DNA from: Rheinheimera sp. | GTDB taxonomy: Bacteria > Pseudomonadota > Gammaproteobacteria > Enterobacterales > Alteromonadaceae | Length of the DNA: 64,000 nucleotides | Direction: 5' to 3' | Assembly (NCBI GenBank): GCA_008015325.1 | Contig: SSFI01000003.1 | Span: forward strand, 62,001 to 126,000 | Shown here: positions 10,742 to 19,048 of the stretch, in pieces | Numbering within the stretch: the stretch's first letter is position 1 | Layout: each line of letters begins with the position of its first letter | The notes under the pieces: model-generated | What the model saw: the letters and a program-made list of their open reading frames with translations, nothing else | What the model was told of the DNA's origin: nothing | The model's database searches: none | Position numbers and translations under genes: made by a program

Positions 10742-10999
10742 TCAGCTGGCGGCGTCCGGCTCGTCTTTATGCAGATAGATATCGGCAAAACCCATCCGTT
10801 TAAATTCACTTTGCCGAAACTCTTTGATTGCTGACTTGTGTTTCGTTGTCATCGCAATTTGCTGTTCCATCTGCAAGAATTTCTTCAGATCAATACCTTC
10901 AGCAGCCGCAACGGCTTCATGCACGTCACGGAATTTGTCATAGCTAAAGGCGATGCGGCGCGGCTGGCCTTTAAAGGTGTAAGTAATGTGGCGCGCCAT
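10742..10999 (-). CDS. Small conserved protein resembling DUF2960
   Basis: The 85-residue protein begins MARHITYTFKGQPRRIAFSYDKFRDVHEAVAAAEGIDLKKFL and ends with FKRMGFADIYLHKDEPD. This resembles the DUF2960 proteins of Vibrio and Shewanella as I remember them; the family name should be confirmed by HMM. It is soluble, charged, and has no signal peptide. It sits two bases downstream of the acyltransferase stop, so it is probably the second gene of that transcript. Its function is unknown. Confidence 0.7.
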   Translation of the reverse strand: MARHITYTFKGQPRRIAFSYDKFRDVHEAVAAAEGIDLKKFLQMEQQIAMTTKHKSAIKEFRQSEFKRMGFADIYLHKDEPDAAS

Positions 11000-11001
11000 G
11001 G

Positions 11002-12117
11002 TTATTGCCCCTGCACTTTTTGAGCGTTTTTCAGCGGGTTAGCATACATAGCACGGGCATAGTTTTGAATTTCCGGCAGCATATGTGCCAGACGACTGGC
11101 AAATTTGGCAGCAGCCTGTTCATCACTGACCTGCTCACCCGCCGCATATTGATTGGCCGGATAGATTTTGTAGCCCTGATAAATCTGCCGGTCGATTAAT
11201 TCAGCGAGCTGCTCCGGGTTGTCAAAGCCGCTGTGGATCACCTCGCCAAAATGCACATGGACACGGCCTTTGTAGCCGGTAATGCCTTTGATAATACTGT
11301 CAATATCTTCGAATTCGGCTTTTTGATAACCACCATCTTCAGCACGCTGATATAACTCAAGGGCTTTGGCTTCATCACAAGGGTCGTATTCGTACGAAAT
11401 CGCCACCGGTACAATATTGAGCTGCTGCATATAGTCCGCAAACTCGAGACCATCGGCTTTACCAGCCATATAAAACATTTTTAAGATCGCCGGGTCGGTC
11501 TGGTCAAAACCGTCTTTAGCCCGGCCTTCTTTTTGCGCGATCCAGATATGCTGGCCTTCAGACAACGAATGGCGAATATAAGCAGATAATTGGCTCAGCG
11601 CCTTCAACATTTCACGTGGGCCTTTGGCACTGCGGCGCACGATAAAACTTTTATTCATCTTCATCAGTGCCGTGACACAAGGTTTTTTCAGCAGATTGTC
11701 ACCAATCGCGATGCGCGCAGTCTCAAAGCCATTGAGGTGCAGGCACCAGTTCACCAATGCCGGGTCCATCGCGATGTCGCGGTGGTTGCAGACAAACAAA
11801 TATGCGCGGTCTTTCGGTAAAGCTTCCAGCCCACTGCAGCTGACGCCATCAGAAGTGTGCTGCAGCGCCTGCTCCAGGTAGCCTGACACGTAACGCTGTA
11901 CATCCTGCACCGTCTGGAGCCGGCGCCAGTGCCGGCGTAAATACCAGCCCAGTAAGGGGCTTAACAGCTTGCTGAGACCACCAAAAGCTTTGCCAAATTT
12001 GAAGCGGATAATCGCCGCGGTAAATTCCGGATCTGAAATGATTTGTTCGATCGCCTGCGGTACTTCGGCATCCGAATACGGCCGGATCTCATCAAAATTC
12101 TGCACTTCAGTCTTCAC
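11002..12117 (-). CDS. PlsC-like glycerolipid acyltransferase family protein
   Basis: The 371-residue protein has an LPLAT-type domain. Motif I is NHRDIAMDP (about 110-118), a possible motif II is SFIVRR, and motif III is IWIAQKEGRAKDG. Substrates would be acyl-ACP or acyl-CoA and a lysophospholipid, or another hydroxyl acceptor, at the inner-membrane face. The His-Asp spacing in motif I is five residues, where the canonical H(x4)D box has four. The N-terminal ~100 residues (SKLLSPLLGWYLRRHWRRLQTVQDVQRYV) are amphipathic and basic, and probably membrane-associating. The start appears to be GTG with AGG upstream. The exact substrate cannot be read from sequence. Confidence 0.8.
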   Translation of the reverse strand: MKTEVQNFDEIRPYSDAEVPQAIEQIISDPEFTAAIIRFKFGKAFGGLSKLLSPLLGWYLRRHWRRLQTVQDVQRYVSGYLEQALQHTSDGVSCSGLEALPKDRAYLFVCNHRDIAMDPALVNWCLHLNGFETARIAIGDNLLKKPCVTALMKMNKSFIVRRSAKGPREMLKALSQLSAYIRHSLSEGQHIWIAQKEGRAKDGFDQTDPAILKMFYMAGKADGLEFADYMQQLNIVPVAISYEYDPCDEAKALELYQRAEDGGYQKAEFEDIDSIIKGITGYKGRVHVHFGEVIHSGFDNPEQLAELIDRQIYQGYKIYPANQYAAGEQVSDEQAAAKFASRLAHMLPEIQNYARAMYANPLKNAQKVQGQ

Positions 12118-12234
12118 ACCCGTTACCTGTTTCTGCTGTTAACGGCGTATTTTTACCGATCTGCGCGCGACTGCCTAGCTTTTATCGAAAGAACCGTTGA
12201 TGTTTTCAGCAAAAGCAGCAGATCTCCGACCAGA

Positions 12235-12744
12235 TCAGGCCGATTTGCGCCAGGGTGTTTGTGGTGGATGGTACAGACTCAGGCGGTCATGCAGACTGCT
12301 GAAGCTATAACCGGCTTGAAACATCCGGCCAGTGAGGGTTTCCAGCTCCGACAACAACATCAGCCGGCTTTGGGTATCGCTGGAATCAAGCACTAATGCC
12401 AATGCCTGATTGCGACCACACAGCCACACCAAATCAAAAGGTGCCGGATGTTGGTGACTATGGGTATTTTGCAGATAAAAACTTTTATGCGCGTCCGCCA
12501 CACCGAATTCCAGCTGCGCCACAGCATCAATACAAGCGGCAAATACTGCTTCGGCCGGCCAATGCAAAGCTTCCAGTGCAAACAGGCTTTGCCAGTAAAG
12601 CTCAGCCTGACCCAATGTGAAATCGACCCGCTGCAAGTCGCTTTTACACAGCACCGGAGTACGGTGTATCCCCTGCGCTGTTTTTAAACACAGCTGGCCT
12701 TGTTGTTCAAACCATTGCCAGTCAAAATGCGGTTCTGTCACCAT
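12235..12744 (-). CDS. zapC: Cell division protein ZapC
   Basis: ZapC bundles FtsZ protofilaments and stabilises the Z-ring. The 169-residue product aligns by eye with E. coli ZapC (YcbW): DWQWFEQQGQLCLKTAQGI at the start, PFDLVWLCGRNQALALVLDSS in the middle, and LMLLSELETLTGRMFQAGYSFSSLHDRLSLY near the end, opposite the E. coli segment ending KIMNDRLKP. Identity is modest. Its location directly downstream of pyrD, as in E. coli, makes the call firm. A long inverted repeat separates it from pyrD. Confidence 0.85.
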   Translation of the reverse strand: MVTEPHFDWQWFEQQGQLCLKTAQGIHRTPVLCKSDLQRVDFTLGQAELYWQSLFALEALHWPAEAVFAACIDAVAQLEFGVADAHKSFYLQNTHSHQHPAPFDLVWLCGRNQALALVLDSSDTQSRLMLLSELETLTGRMFQAGYSFSSLHDRLSLYHPPQTPWRKSA

Positions 12745-12774
12745 GATTCCAACTACAGATTTCTGATAACGCTG

Positions 12775-12849
12775 TTATAACGCAATCTGATCAAGGCTTT
12801 AAATACTGTTTTGCACTAGCCGTCCTTGATCAGATCAGGATCGTTATAA
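12775..12849. repeat. Interrupted inverted repeat between pyrD and zapC
   Basis: The left arm has TTATAACG (775-782), two unpaired bases, then ATCTGATCAAGG (785-796). The right arm has CCTTGATCAGAT (824-835), six unpaired bases, then CGTTATAA (842-849). Together this makes 20 paired bases around a 27-base loop. The outer right arm contains the pyrD stop codon. No T-run follows, so it is probably an mRNA stem that could separate pyrD and zapC expression. Confidence 0.6.
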
Positions 12850-13854
12850 GGCGCTGACGATCTGTTTGATGAGCCCCGGGCCCTGATAAATAAAGCCGGT
12901 ATAGACCTGCACCAGCTGTGCGCCGGCGGCAAACTTTTCTTGCGCCGCTGCGGCACTGTCAATGCCACCGACACCAATGATCGGAAAATCCTGGCCTACA
13001 GCCTGGCGTAGCTGACTGATGACCTGTGTGCTTTTTTGCCGGACCGGCTGCCCGCTGAGGCCGCCCATTTCAGCGCCGTGTTCTAAAGTGGCCACCGCCG
13101 TTTTATCCAACGTGGTGTTGGTAGCAATAGCGCCATCCATTTTACTGCGCAGCAAGGTTTCCGCAACTTGCTCCACCGCCACCGCATCCATGTCCGGTGC
13201 GATTTTGACAAACACCGGCACGTATTTACCATGCTTGGCGGCTAAATCAAGCTGTTCGTTTTTCACCGCCACCAGCAAGTCCAGCAGGGCTTCGCCAAAC
13301 TGCAGATCGCGCAGGCCCGGCGTATTGGGCGAGGAAATATTCACCGTGATATAGCTGGCGTGGACATAAACCTTGCGCATGCAGGCGACATAATCGTCTT
13401 TGCCCTGCTCGTTTGGTGTGTCTTTATTTTTGCCGATATTGATGCCGAGCACGCCTTTATAGCGGCTGTTTTTGACGTTTTCGACCAGATAGTCGACGCC
13501 TTTATTGTTAAAGCCCATCCGGTTGATGATGGCATTAGCCTGCGGCAACCGAAACAGACGCGGTTTATCATTGCCGGCTTGTGGCCTTGGGGTGACAGTG
13601 CCGACTTCAATAAAACCAAAACCCATGGCAGCAAAAGCATCGATGCAGTCAGCGTTTTTATCCAAGCCTGCTGCCAGGCCAACCGGATTGTCAAAGGTGA
13701 TACCGGCAACTGTCACCGGCTTGGACGGCACTTGCTGCGACCACAGCAAATTGAATGGTGTGTGTTGCAAACGTTTGAGGCTCTCCAGCGCGAAATGGTG
13801 GGATTTCTCTGCGTCAGTCTGAAACATCACAGCACGCGCTAACTGATAAAACAT
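12844..13854 (-). CDS. pyrD: Dihydroorotate dehydrogenase (quinone), class 2
   Basis: PyrD oxidises dihydroorotate to orotate in pyrimidine synthesis and passes electrons to membrane quinone. At 336 residues it has the class 2 N-terminal amphipathic helix region ([29 protein letters not shown]). The FMN/substrate region includes [34 protein letters not shown] and NRMGFNNKG, then [17 protein letters not shown] with the catalytic Ser, and the C-terminal phosphate-binding [35 protein letters not shown]. The upstream terminator of gdhB lies 11 bases from its start, so its promoter must overlap that region. Confidence 0.97.
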   Translation of the reverse strand: MFYQLARAVMFQTDAEKSHHFALESLKRLQHTPFNLLWSQQVPSKPVTVAGITFDNPVGLAAGLDKNADCIDAFAAMGFGFIEVGTVTPRPQAGNDKPRLFRLPQANAIINRMGFNNKGVDYLVENVKNSRYKGVLGINIGKNKDTPNEQGKDDYVACMRKVYVHASYITVNISSPNTPGLRDLQFGEALLDLLVAVKNEQLDLAAKHGKYVPVFVKIAPDMDAVAVEQVAETLLRSKMDGAIATNTTLDKTAVATLEHGAEMGGLSGQPVRQKSTQVISQLRQAVGQDFPIIGVGGIDSAAAAQEKFAAGAQLVQVYTGFIYQGPGLIKQIVSAL

Positions 13855-13865
13855 AAAATTTCCTT

Positions 13866-13891
13866 AAAAAAAGCCCCGCTAATTGCGGGGC
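13866..13891 (-). terminator. Terminator after gdhB
   Basis: On the minus strand GCCCCGC/GCGGGGC with an AATTA loop is followed by seven T (13866-13872). It sits between the gdhB stop and the pyrD start. Confidence 0.85.
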
Positions 13892-13939
13892 ATTTTACCT
13901 GTCTGTCAGCGGTGACAGAAGTTTTTCTTTCTGCTCTGC

Positions 13940-16900
13940 TTATTTCACCGAATCACAGTGGTGGCTTAATAACATCAGCTCACGCAGTGCGACCGAGAAT
14001 TTAGCAAACTCGTGGCTCTTCGTCGTTTTGAACTCAGCCAGCATCAGGCGCCAGCGGGCTAGGATAGCGTCGTTGGCAACCAGCCAGTTGGCAACCACGT
14101 CATCTGCGACGCAACTGCCGTTACAGCTGTGCACCACGACTTGCGCCAGGGCGCGTTGTTGCCAGTCCAGCTCTTCGCGGTAAGACGCACGTGCCAGTGC
14201 CTGCCAGTGGTTAGCCACCGGTTGCTGAGTGATTTGCTCGAGGAACCAGTGTAAGTCCAGCTTGTCGCCAAGCTTGAAGTAAATCTCTGCCACCAGCAGC
14301 AAGTCGGCCTGTTCCGCTGCAGCAACCTGTGCGATGTCCATAACTGAGAACACAGTGCTGAGCTGCGCCATATAACGGGCAACTTCGGCCGGCACTTGCT
14401 GTTCCTGCAGTTTCTGCGCATACAGCGCCAGTGAATCCGCTTCAGCGCGTGCCAGTAAAGTGTCCAGTTTTTCGCTGACCCGGTTCAGAGCTGGTTTAAA
14501 GAACTCAACAGTGTCGGCGATGTTCAGGGCCTTATTACGATGACGCAGGAACCAACGGGTCACACGACGCATAGTGCGGCGTAACTGGAACAACAGACGC
14601 GTCTGCAATTCGGCCGGAATAGCGGTATCCAATGCTTCCAGTTTGCCCCAGATGCCTGGCAGGTCAAACAGGTCACGGGCAATGGCGTAGCTGATGGCAA
14701 CTTCTGATACGCTGGAGCCGGTTTCTTCCATCATGCGCTGTACGAAATTAGCGCCCATGTCGTTAACCAGCATATTCGCCAGTTTGGTGGCGATGATTTC
14801 GGCTTTCAGCGGATGGGTTTCCATCTCAGCAGCAAATTTCTCGACCAGTACCGGCGGGAAAGCACCCAGCAGTAACTGTTTGAAATATGGCGCTTCTGAC
14901 ACTTCAGGCGTCACCAGCTGTTCTTTCAGCACCATTTTACCGTAGGCCGTTAAAATCGCCATTTCTGGCCGGGTCAGGCCCTGACCTTTTACCATACGCT
15001 CAGCAAGCGCTTCGTCCGTTGGCAGGAATTCCAGCTCACGGTTCAGCTTGCCGTCTTTCTCCAGCGCGTGGATAAAGCGGGTGTATTCCTTCAGTTGCTC
15101 GGCACCTAACAGCATCGACACTGAAATTGACTGAGTCTGGCGATAACAGTCGTTGATCACGATATCGGCGACGTCACTGGTCATGCTGTACAGCAAGTCG
15201 TTACGCTGTTTCAGTGTCATATCGCCGCTGGCGACCAGGGCGTTCAGCAGAATTTTGATATTGACTTCGTTATCTGAACAATCCACACCGCCGACGTTAT
15301 CGATAAAGTCAGTATTGATACGGCCACCATTCATGGCATATTCGATACGGCCACGTTGGGTTGTCCCGAGGTTACCGCCTTCGCCGATGATCTTGGCTTT
15401 GACTTCTTTACCGTTCACGCGCAGCGGTTCTGATGCGCGGTCACCGACTTCAGCATGGCTTTCATCGCTGGCTTTGACATAAGTACCAATACCACCATTC
15501 CAAATCAGGTCGACTTCCATCATCAGCGCGGCACGGATAAATTCGTTTGGTGTCAGACTTGCTGCCGTCACCCCCAACATTTGCTGCATTTGCGGCGTCA
15601 GTTTGATTGACTTGGCGCTACGCAGGAAGACACCACCACCTTCGGAAATCAGCTCTTTGTTGTAATCATCCCAAGTCGAGGTCGGCAGATTAAACAAACG
15701 CTGACGTTCAACAAAAGATGCGGCCGCATTTGGATTCGGGTCGACAAAAATGTGCATGTGGTTAAACGCTACTTGCAGGCGGATATGTTCGGACAGCAGC
15801 ATGCCGTTACCAAACACGTCACCGGCCATATCACCGATACCCACACAAGTAAAATCAGTGGTCTGACAATCGATACCCACTTCACGGAAGTGACGCTTCA
15901 CGGATTCCCAGCCACCGCGGGCCGTAATGCCCATGCCTTTGTGGTCGTAACCGTTCGAGCCGCCTGAAGCAAAAGCGTCGCCTAACCAGTGGTTGTACTC
16001 CAGCGAAATACCGTTGGCGATATCAGAGAATGTCGCAGTGCCTTTGTCGGCTGCAACCACCAGATACGGGTCATCTTCGTCCAGCCGCACCACTGATTTT
16101 GGTGGCACGATAGCGCCGGCAATAATGTTGTCAGTGATATCGAGTAAACCGCGGATAAAGGTGCGGTAGCAGGCTTTACCTTCGTTCAGCCAGGCTTCGC
16201 GGCCACCTGTGGTTGGCAGTTTCTTACAGACAAAACCACCTTTGGCGCCCACCGGCACAATGACCGTGTTTTTCACCTGTTGCGCTTTGACCAGGCCTAA
16301 CACTTCAGTGCGGAAGTCTTCACGACGGTCTGACCAGCGCAGACCACCGCGCGCGACTTTACCGAAGCGTAAATGCACACCTTCGACTTTCGGTGAATAA
16401 ACGAAAATCTCAAAGAACGGCAGCGGCAGCGGCATATCCGGGATCAGCGACGGACGCACTTTGAACGAGATATATGGTTTCTGTGAACCATCGGCAGCAT
16501 TCTGGAAGTAGTTGGTGCGGACCATTGCCTGAATAATGGCGAGGAAACGGCGGATGATGCGGTCATCATCGAGGTTAGCCACTTGTTCCAGCTGCGCCAG
16601 AATGTCTGCTTCAATAGCGGCGGTTGCATCGCTGCTGCCTGTTGTCGCCGGGTCAAACTTGCTGTTAAACAGCTTGACCAGTAAATTGGCCAGTTGCGGG
16701 TAACGGCCAAAAGTCGACTCGATATAAGCCTGGCTGAAAGTACCGCCAATCTGACGTTTGTACTTGGCAAAAGCGCGTAATAACGACGCTTCACGGCCCG
16801 TCAGGCCTGCCCCCAGAATTAAGCGGTTAAAACCGTCATCTTCTAAATCGCCTTTCCAGACTTTATCAAAGCCTTCCTGGAACAGCTGCTGGGCTTTTTC

Positions 16901-18778
16901 AAAGTCCTCCGGCATTTTGCCGTTCACTTCCATGCTGAAATTCAGCACCCAGCTGACCGAACCATCCGGGCAACGCACAGCATATGGCGTTTCACCGATG
17001 ACACGTAAACCGAAGTTTTCCAGCATCGGTAACACGTCAGACAAATGGATCGGGCTGTCTTTATGGAACAGGTTCAGCCGCACTGCTTTACTGTCGGCCG
17101 ATTCTTCCTGCGGCCGGTAGAACAACATTTCCAGCGGATGGTCAGCGCTTAATGCTTCGAGCTTAGCGATATCGACTAAGGCATCGTTTGGCAGCATTTC
17201 GTCTTTATAAGCGCGTGGGAACGCGTTGACATATTTGTTGCTGAGCTCGCGGCCGCGCACTTCACCAAAACTGCCGACCAGCGCAGTGGCCAGTTTATCT
17301 TCCCAGGTACGGGCGGCTTCAATCAGATTTTGTTCGATTTCTTTCACATTGAACTCGACTGTGCTGTCGTTGATCCGCACAAAATAGTGAGTGCGTGCCA
17401 ACACGGATTCAGAGAAATAGGTGGTAAATTCCACCGGCTCGTCGCTGCCCAGAAATTGCTGCAGGATCTTTTGCGTGTCTTTGCGTAACTGTGTGTTGTA
17501 GCGCTCACGCGGCACATACACCATGGCAGAAACAAAGCGGCCAAAGGCATCTTTACGCAGGAACAGCCGCGTCATGTCGCGCTCTTGCATCTGCAGCACG
17601 CCGGTGGCGACCTCTAACAGCTCGTCGTAATCAGCCTGGATCAATTCATCGCGTGGATAAGTTTCCAGAATGTTCAACAGGGCTTTGTAAGCATGAGTAC
17701 CAACGGCAAAGCCGGATTGGTCCATCACTTTAGCCAGTTTGTTTTTCAGCAACGGAATGTCGGCAGCACTGTTGTTATACAGCGAGCTGGAATACAGACC
17801 GATGAAACGGTCCTCACCGACCACCTGGCCTTTGGCATCAAAACGTTTAATACCGATGTAATCGATATAAGCTGGTCGGTGCACGCGGGACTTGTTGTTG
17901 GTTTTGGTCAGGATCAGTAAATCCGAACTCAGCGCCTGTTTGCGTGCCACGTCCGGCAAATCGCTTAACATCAAATCGCGCGACGTGCTGCGGCGCATTA
18001 AACCCAAAGCGCTGTCAGTTATACCTTCAATTTTGTAGTCGCCGGAAATCGGCACTATGGCGTATTGGCGATAACCCAACAAAGTGAAGTTGTCTTTCAC
18101 CAGCCAATTGAGAAAATCAGTCGCTTGTTGTAGCTGCTCTGCAGAAGCTAAACCGGCATTTTTCGGTAAATCGGCAATCACCTGTTCGAGCTTGGTGCGG
18201 GTTGGCTGCCAGTCAGTGACGGCCAGCGACACATCCTGCATCACAGACGCCAGTTCGGCCGTCAGTTGGTCCATCGCCGTTTTATCGGTCATCCGGTCGA
18301 TTTCAACATGGAACACCGTTTGTTTGGTTGACGGATTGGCTTTTGTGCCTAATTTGTGGAATTCAGTGATGTTGCCTTTGTCATCGCGGAAGGTTTGCAG
18401 CGGATGATGCAATAACAGGTGGGCCGTGATGTTATGGCGATTCAGTGCGATACGCAGCGAATCTACCAGAAACGGCATGTCTTTAATTACCAGCTCAACG
18501 ATAGTGTGCTTGGATTCCCAGCCGTGTTTGGCAATTTCAGGGTTAAATACCCGGATCATCGCTTCGTCGCTGTGGTGGGCATTGAGTGACTGCCACAGGC
18601 TTAATGCTGCGCCATATAAGTCGCTGTCAATCCGACCAACCAGGTCGTCATGCGCAACGTTGCCGTATAAGGTGAAGGCGAATTTTTCAACCAGGTCGAC
18701 CTGATCTTTAACTTTCTGACGAATTAATTTGCTTACGTTTTGTAGTAGTACAGATGGTTGACCGTCTATCAGTGCCAT
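13940..18778 (-). CDS. gdhB: Large NAD-specific glutamate dehydrogenase (GDH-1600 class)
   Basis: This enzyme oxidatively deaminates glutamate to 2-oxoglutarate and ammonia with NAD+, a catabolic role in many aquatic Proteobacteria. The chosen ATG (MALIDGQPSVLL) has AAGGA seven bases upstream and gives 1612 residues, the usual size of the family. A 68-residue in-frame extension has no support. The N-terminal half holds ACT-like regulatory segments. The catalytic domain (about 700-1200) includes GKVARGGLRWSDRREDFRTEVLGLVKAQQVKNTVIVPVGAKGGFV and GIGDMAGDVFGNGML. The C-terminal ~350 residues are helical. It is monocistronic, with a terminator below. Confidence 0.95.
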   Translation of the reverse strand: MALIDGQPSVLLQNVSKLIRQKVKDQVDLVEKFAFTLYGNVAHDDLVGRIDSDLYGAALSLWQSLNAHHSDEAMIRVFNPEIAKHGWESKHTIVELVIKDMPFLVDSLRIALNRHNITAHLLLHHPLQTFRDDKGNITEFHKLGTKANPSTKQTVFHVEIDRMTDKTAMDQLTAELASVMQDVSLAVTDWQPTRTKLEQVIADLPKNAGLASAEQLQQATDFLNWLVKDNFTLLGYRQYAIVPISGDYKIEGITDSALGLMRRSTSRDLMLSDLPDVARKQALSSDLLILTKTNNKSRVHRPAYIDYIGIKRFDAKGQVVGEDRFIGLYSSSLYNNSAADIPLLKNKLAKVMDQSGFAVGTHAYKALLNILETYPRDELIQADYDELLEVATGVLQMQERDMTRLFLRKDAFGRFVSAMVYVPRERYNTQLRKDTQKILQQFLGSDEPVEFTTYFSESVLARTHYFVRINDSTVEFNVKEIEQNLIEAARTWEDKLATALVGSFGEVRGRELSNKYVNAFPRAYKDEMLPNDALVDIAKLEALSADHPLEMLFYRPQEESADSKAVRLNLFHKDSPIHLSDVLPMLENFGLRVIGETPYAVRCPDGSVSWVLNFSMEVNGKMPEDFEKAQQLFQEGFDKVWKGDLEDDGFNRLILGAGLTGREASLLRAFAKYKRQIGGTFSQAYIESTFGRYPQLANLLVKLFNSKFDPATTGSSDATAAIEADILAQLEQVANLDDDRIIRRFLAIIQAMVRTNYFQNAADGSQKPYISFKVRPSLIPDMPLPLPFFEIFVYSPKVEGVHLRFGKVARGGLRWSDRREDFRTEVLGLVKAQQVKNTVIVPVGAKGGFVCKKLPTTGGREAWLNEGKACYRTFIRGLLDITDNIIAGAIVPPKSVVRLDEDDPYLVVAADKGTATFSDIANGISLEYNHWLGDAFASGGSNGYDHKGMGITARGGWESVKRHFREVGIDCQTTDFTCVGIGDMAGDVFGNGMLLSEHIRLQVAFNHMHIFVDPNPNAAASFVERQRLFNLPTSTWDDYNKELISEGGGVFLRSAKSIKLTPQMQQMLGVTAASLTPNEFIRAALMMEVDLIWNGGIGTYVKASDESHAEVGDRASEPLRVNGKEVKAKIIGEGGNLGTTQRGRIEYAMNGGRINTDFIDNVGGVDCSDNEVNIKILLNALVASGDMTLKQRNDLLYSMTSDVADIVINDCYRQTQSISVSMLLGAEQLKEYTRFIHALEKDGKLNRELEFLPTDEALAERMVKGQGLTRPEMAILTAYGKMVLKEQLVTPEVSEAPYFKQLLLGAFPPVLVEKFAAEMETHPLKAEIIATKLANMLVNDMGANFVQRMMEETGSSVSEVAISYAIARDLFDLPGIWGKLEALDTAIPAELQTRLLFQLRRTMRRVTRWFLRHRNKALNIADTVEFFKPALNRVSEKLDTLLARAEADSLALYAQKLQEQQVPAEVARYMAQLSTVFSVMDIAQVAAAEQADLLLVAEIYFKLGDKLDLHWFLEQITQQPVANHWQALARASYREELDWQQRALAQVVVHSCNGSCVADDVVANWLVANDAILARWRLMLAEFKTTKSHEFAKFSVALRELMLLSHHCDSVK

Positions 18779-18963
18779 TTTTGTATCCTTTTGTTGTCGA
18801 TGCCCGGGGGGGAGCATGACATTTGTGCATAGTATACAGAGCGTGTCAGGTGCGAAGTTTATTGAGAATTGTAGTGCTTTTCGAGCTTTATTTCTGGCTT
18901 TGCGACTGGTTGTACCAGAGCTAAAAGCCAGATTTGACAAGATATTCAGCGGGATTAAATAAC

Positions 18964-18984
18964 AAAATGGCCTTTCGGCCATTT
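18964..18984 (-). terminator. Hairpin with GAAA tetraloop, probable terminator of the MMPL cluster
   Basis: Read on the minus strand, AAAATGGCC-GAAA-GGCCATTTT is followed by GTTATTT. It is the second of two hairpins after the MMPL gene. The flanking A and T runs could also make it act in the other direction. Confidence 0.65.
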
Positions 18985-18997
18985 TAATTAGAAATTT

Positions 18998-19028
18998 TGC
19001 ATAAAGATGCGTCCTGCATCTTTATGCA
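18998..19028 (-). other. Perfect 13-bp stem-loop directly after the MMPL gene
   Basis: The arms are TGCATAAAGATGC (18998-19010) and GCATCTTTATGCA (19016-19028) with a 5-base loop. It has no long T-run and lies 14 bases before the next hairpin. It probably forms a double 3' end structure with that terminator. Confidence 0.6.
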
Positions 19029-19048
19029 TTTGAGGATAAAAAACGCTT

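Noticed and set aside
13360..13842. A 160-residue plus-strand ORF inside pyrD
   Set aside because: Antisense shadow of a highly conserved gene; no ribosome-binding site or family features.
18779..18982. Longer N-terminus for the NAD-glutamate dehydrogenase
   Set aside because: The extra 68 codons have no family resemblance, while the ATG at 18778 has a good ribosome-binding site and gives the usual length.
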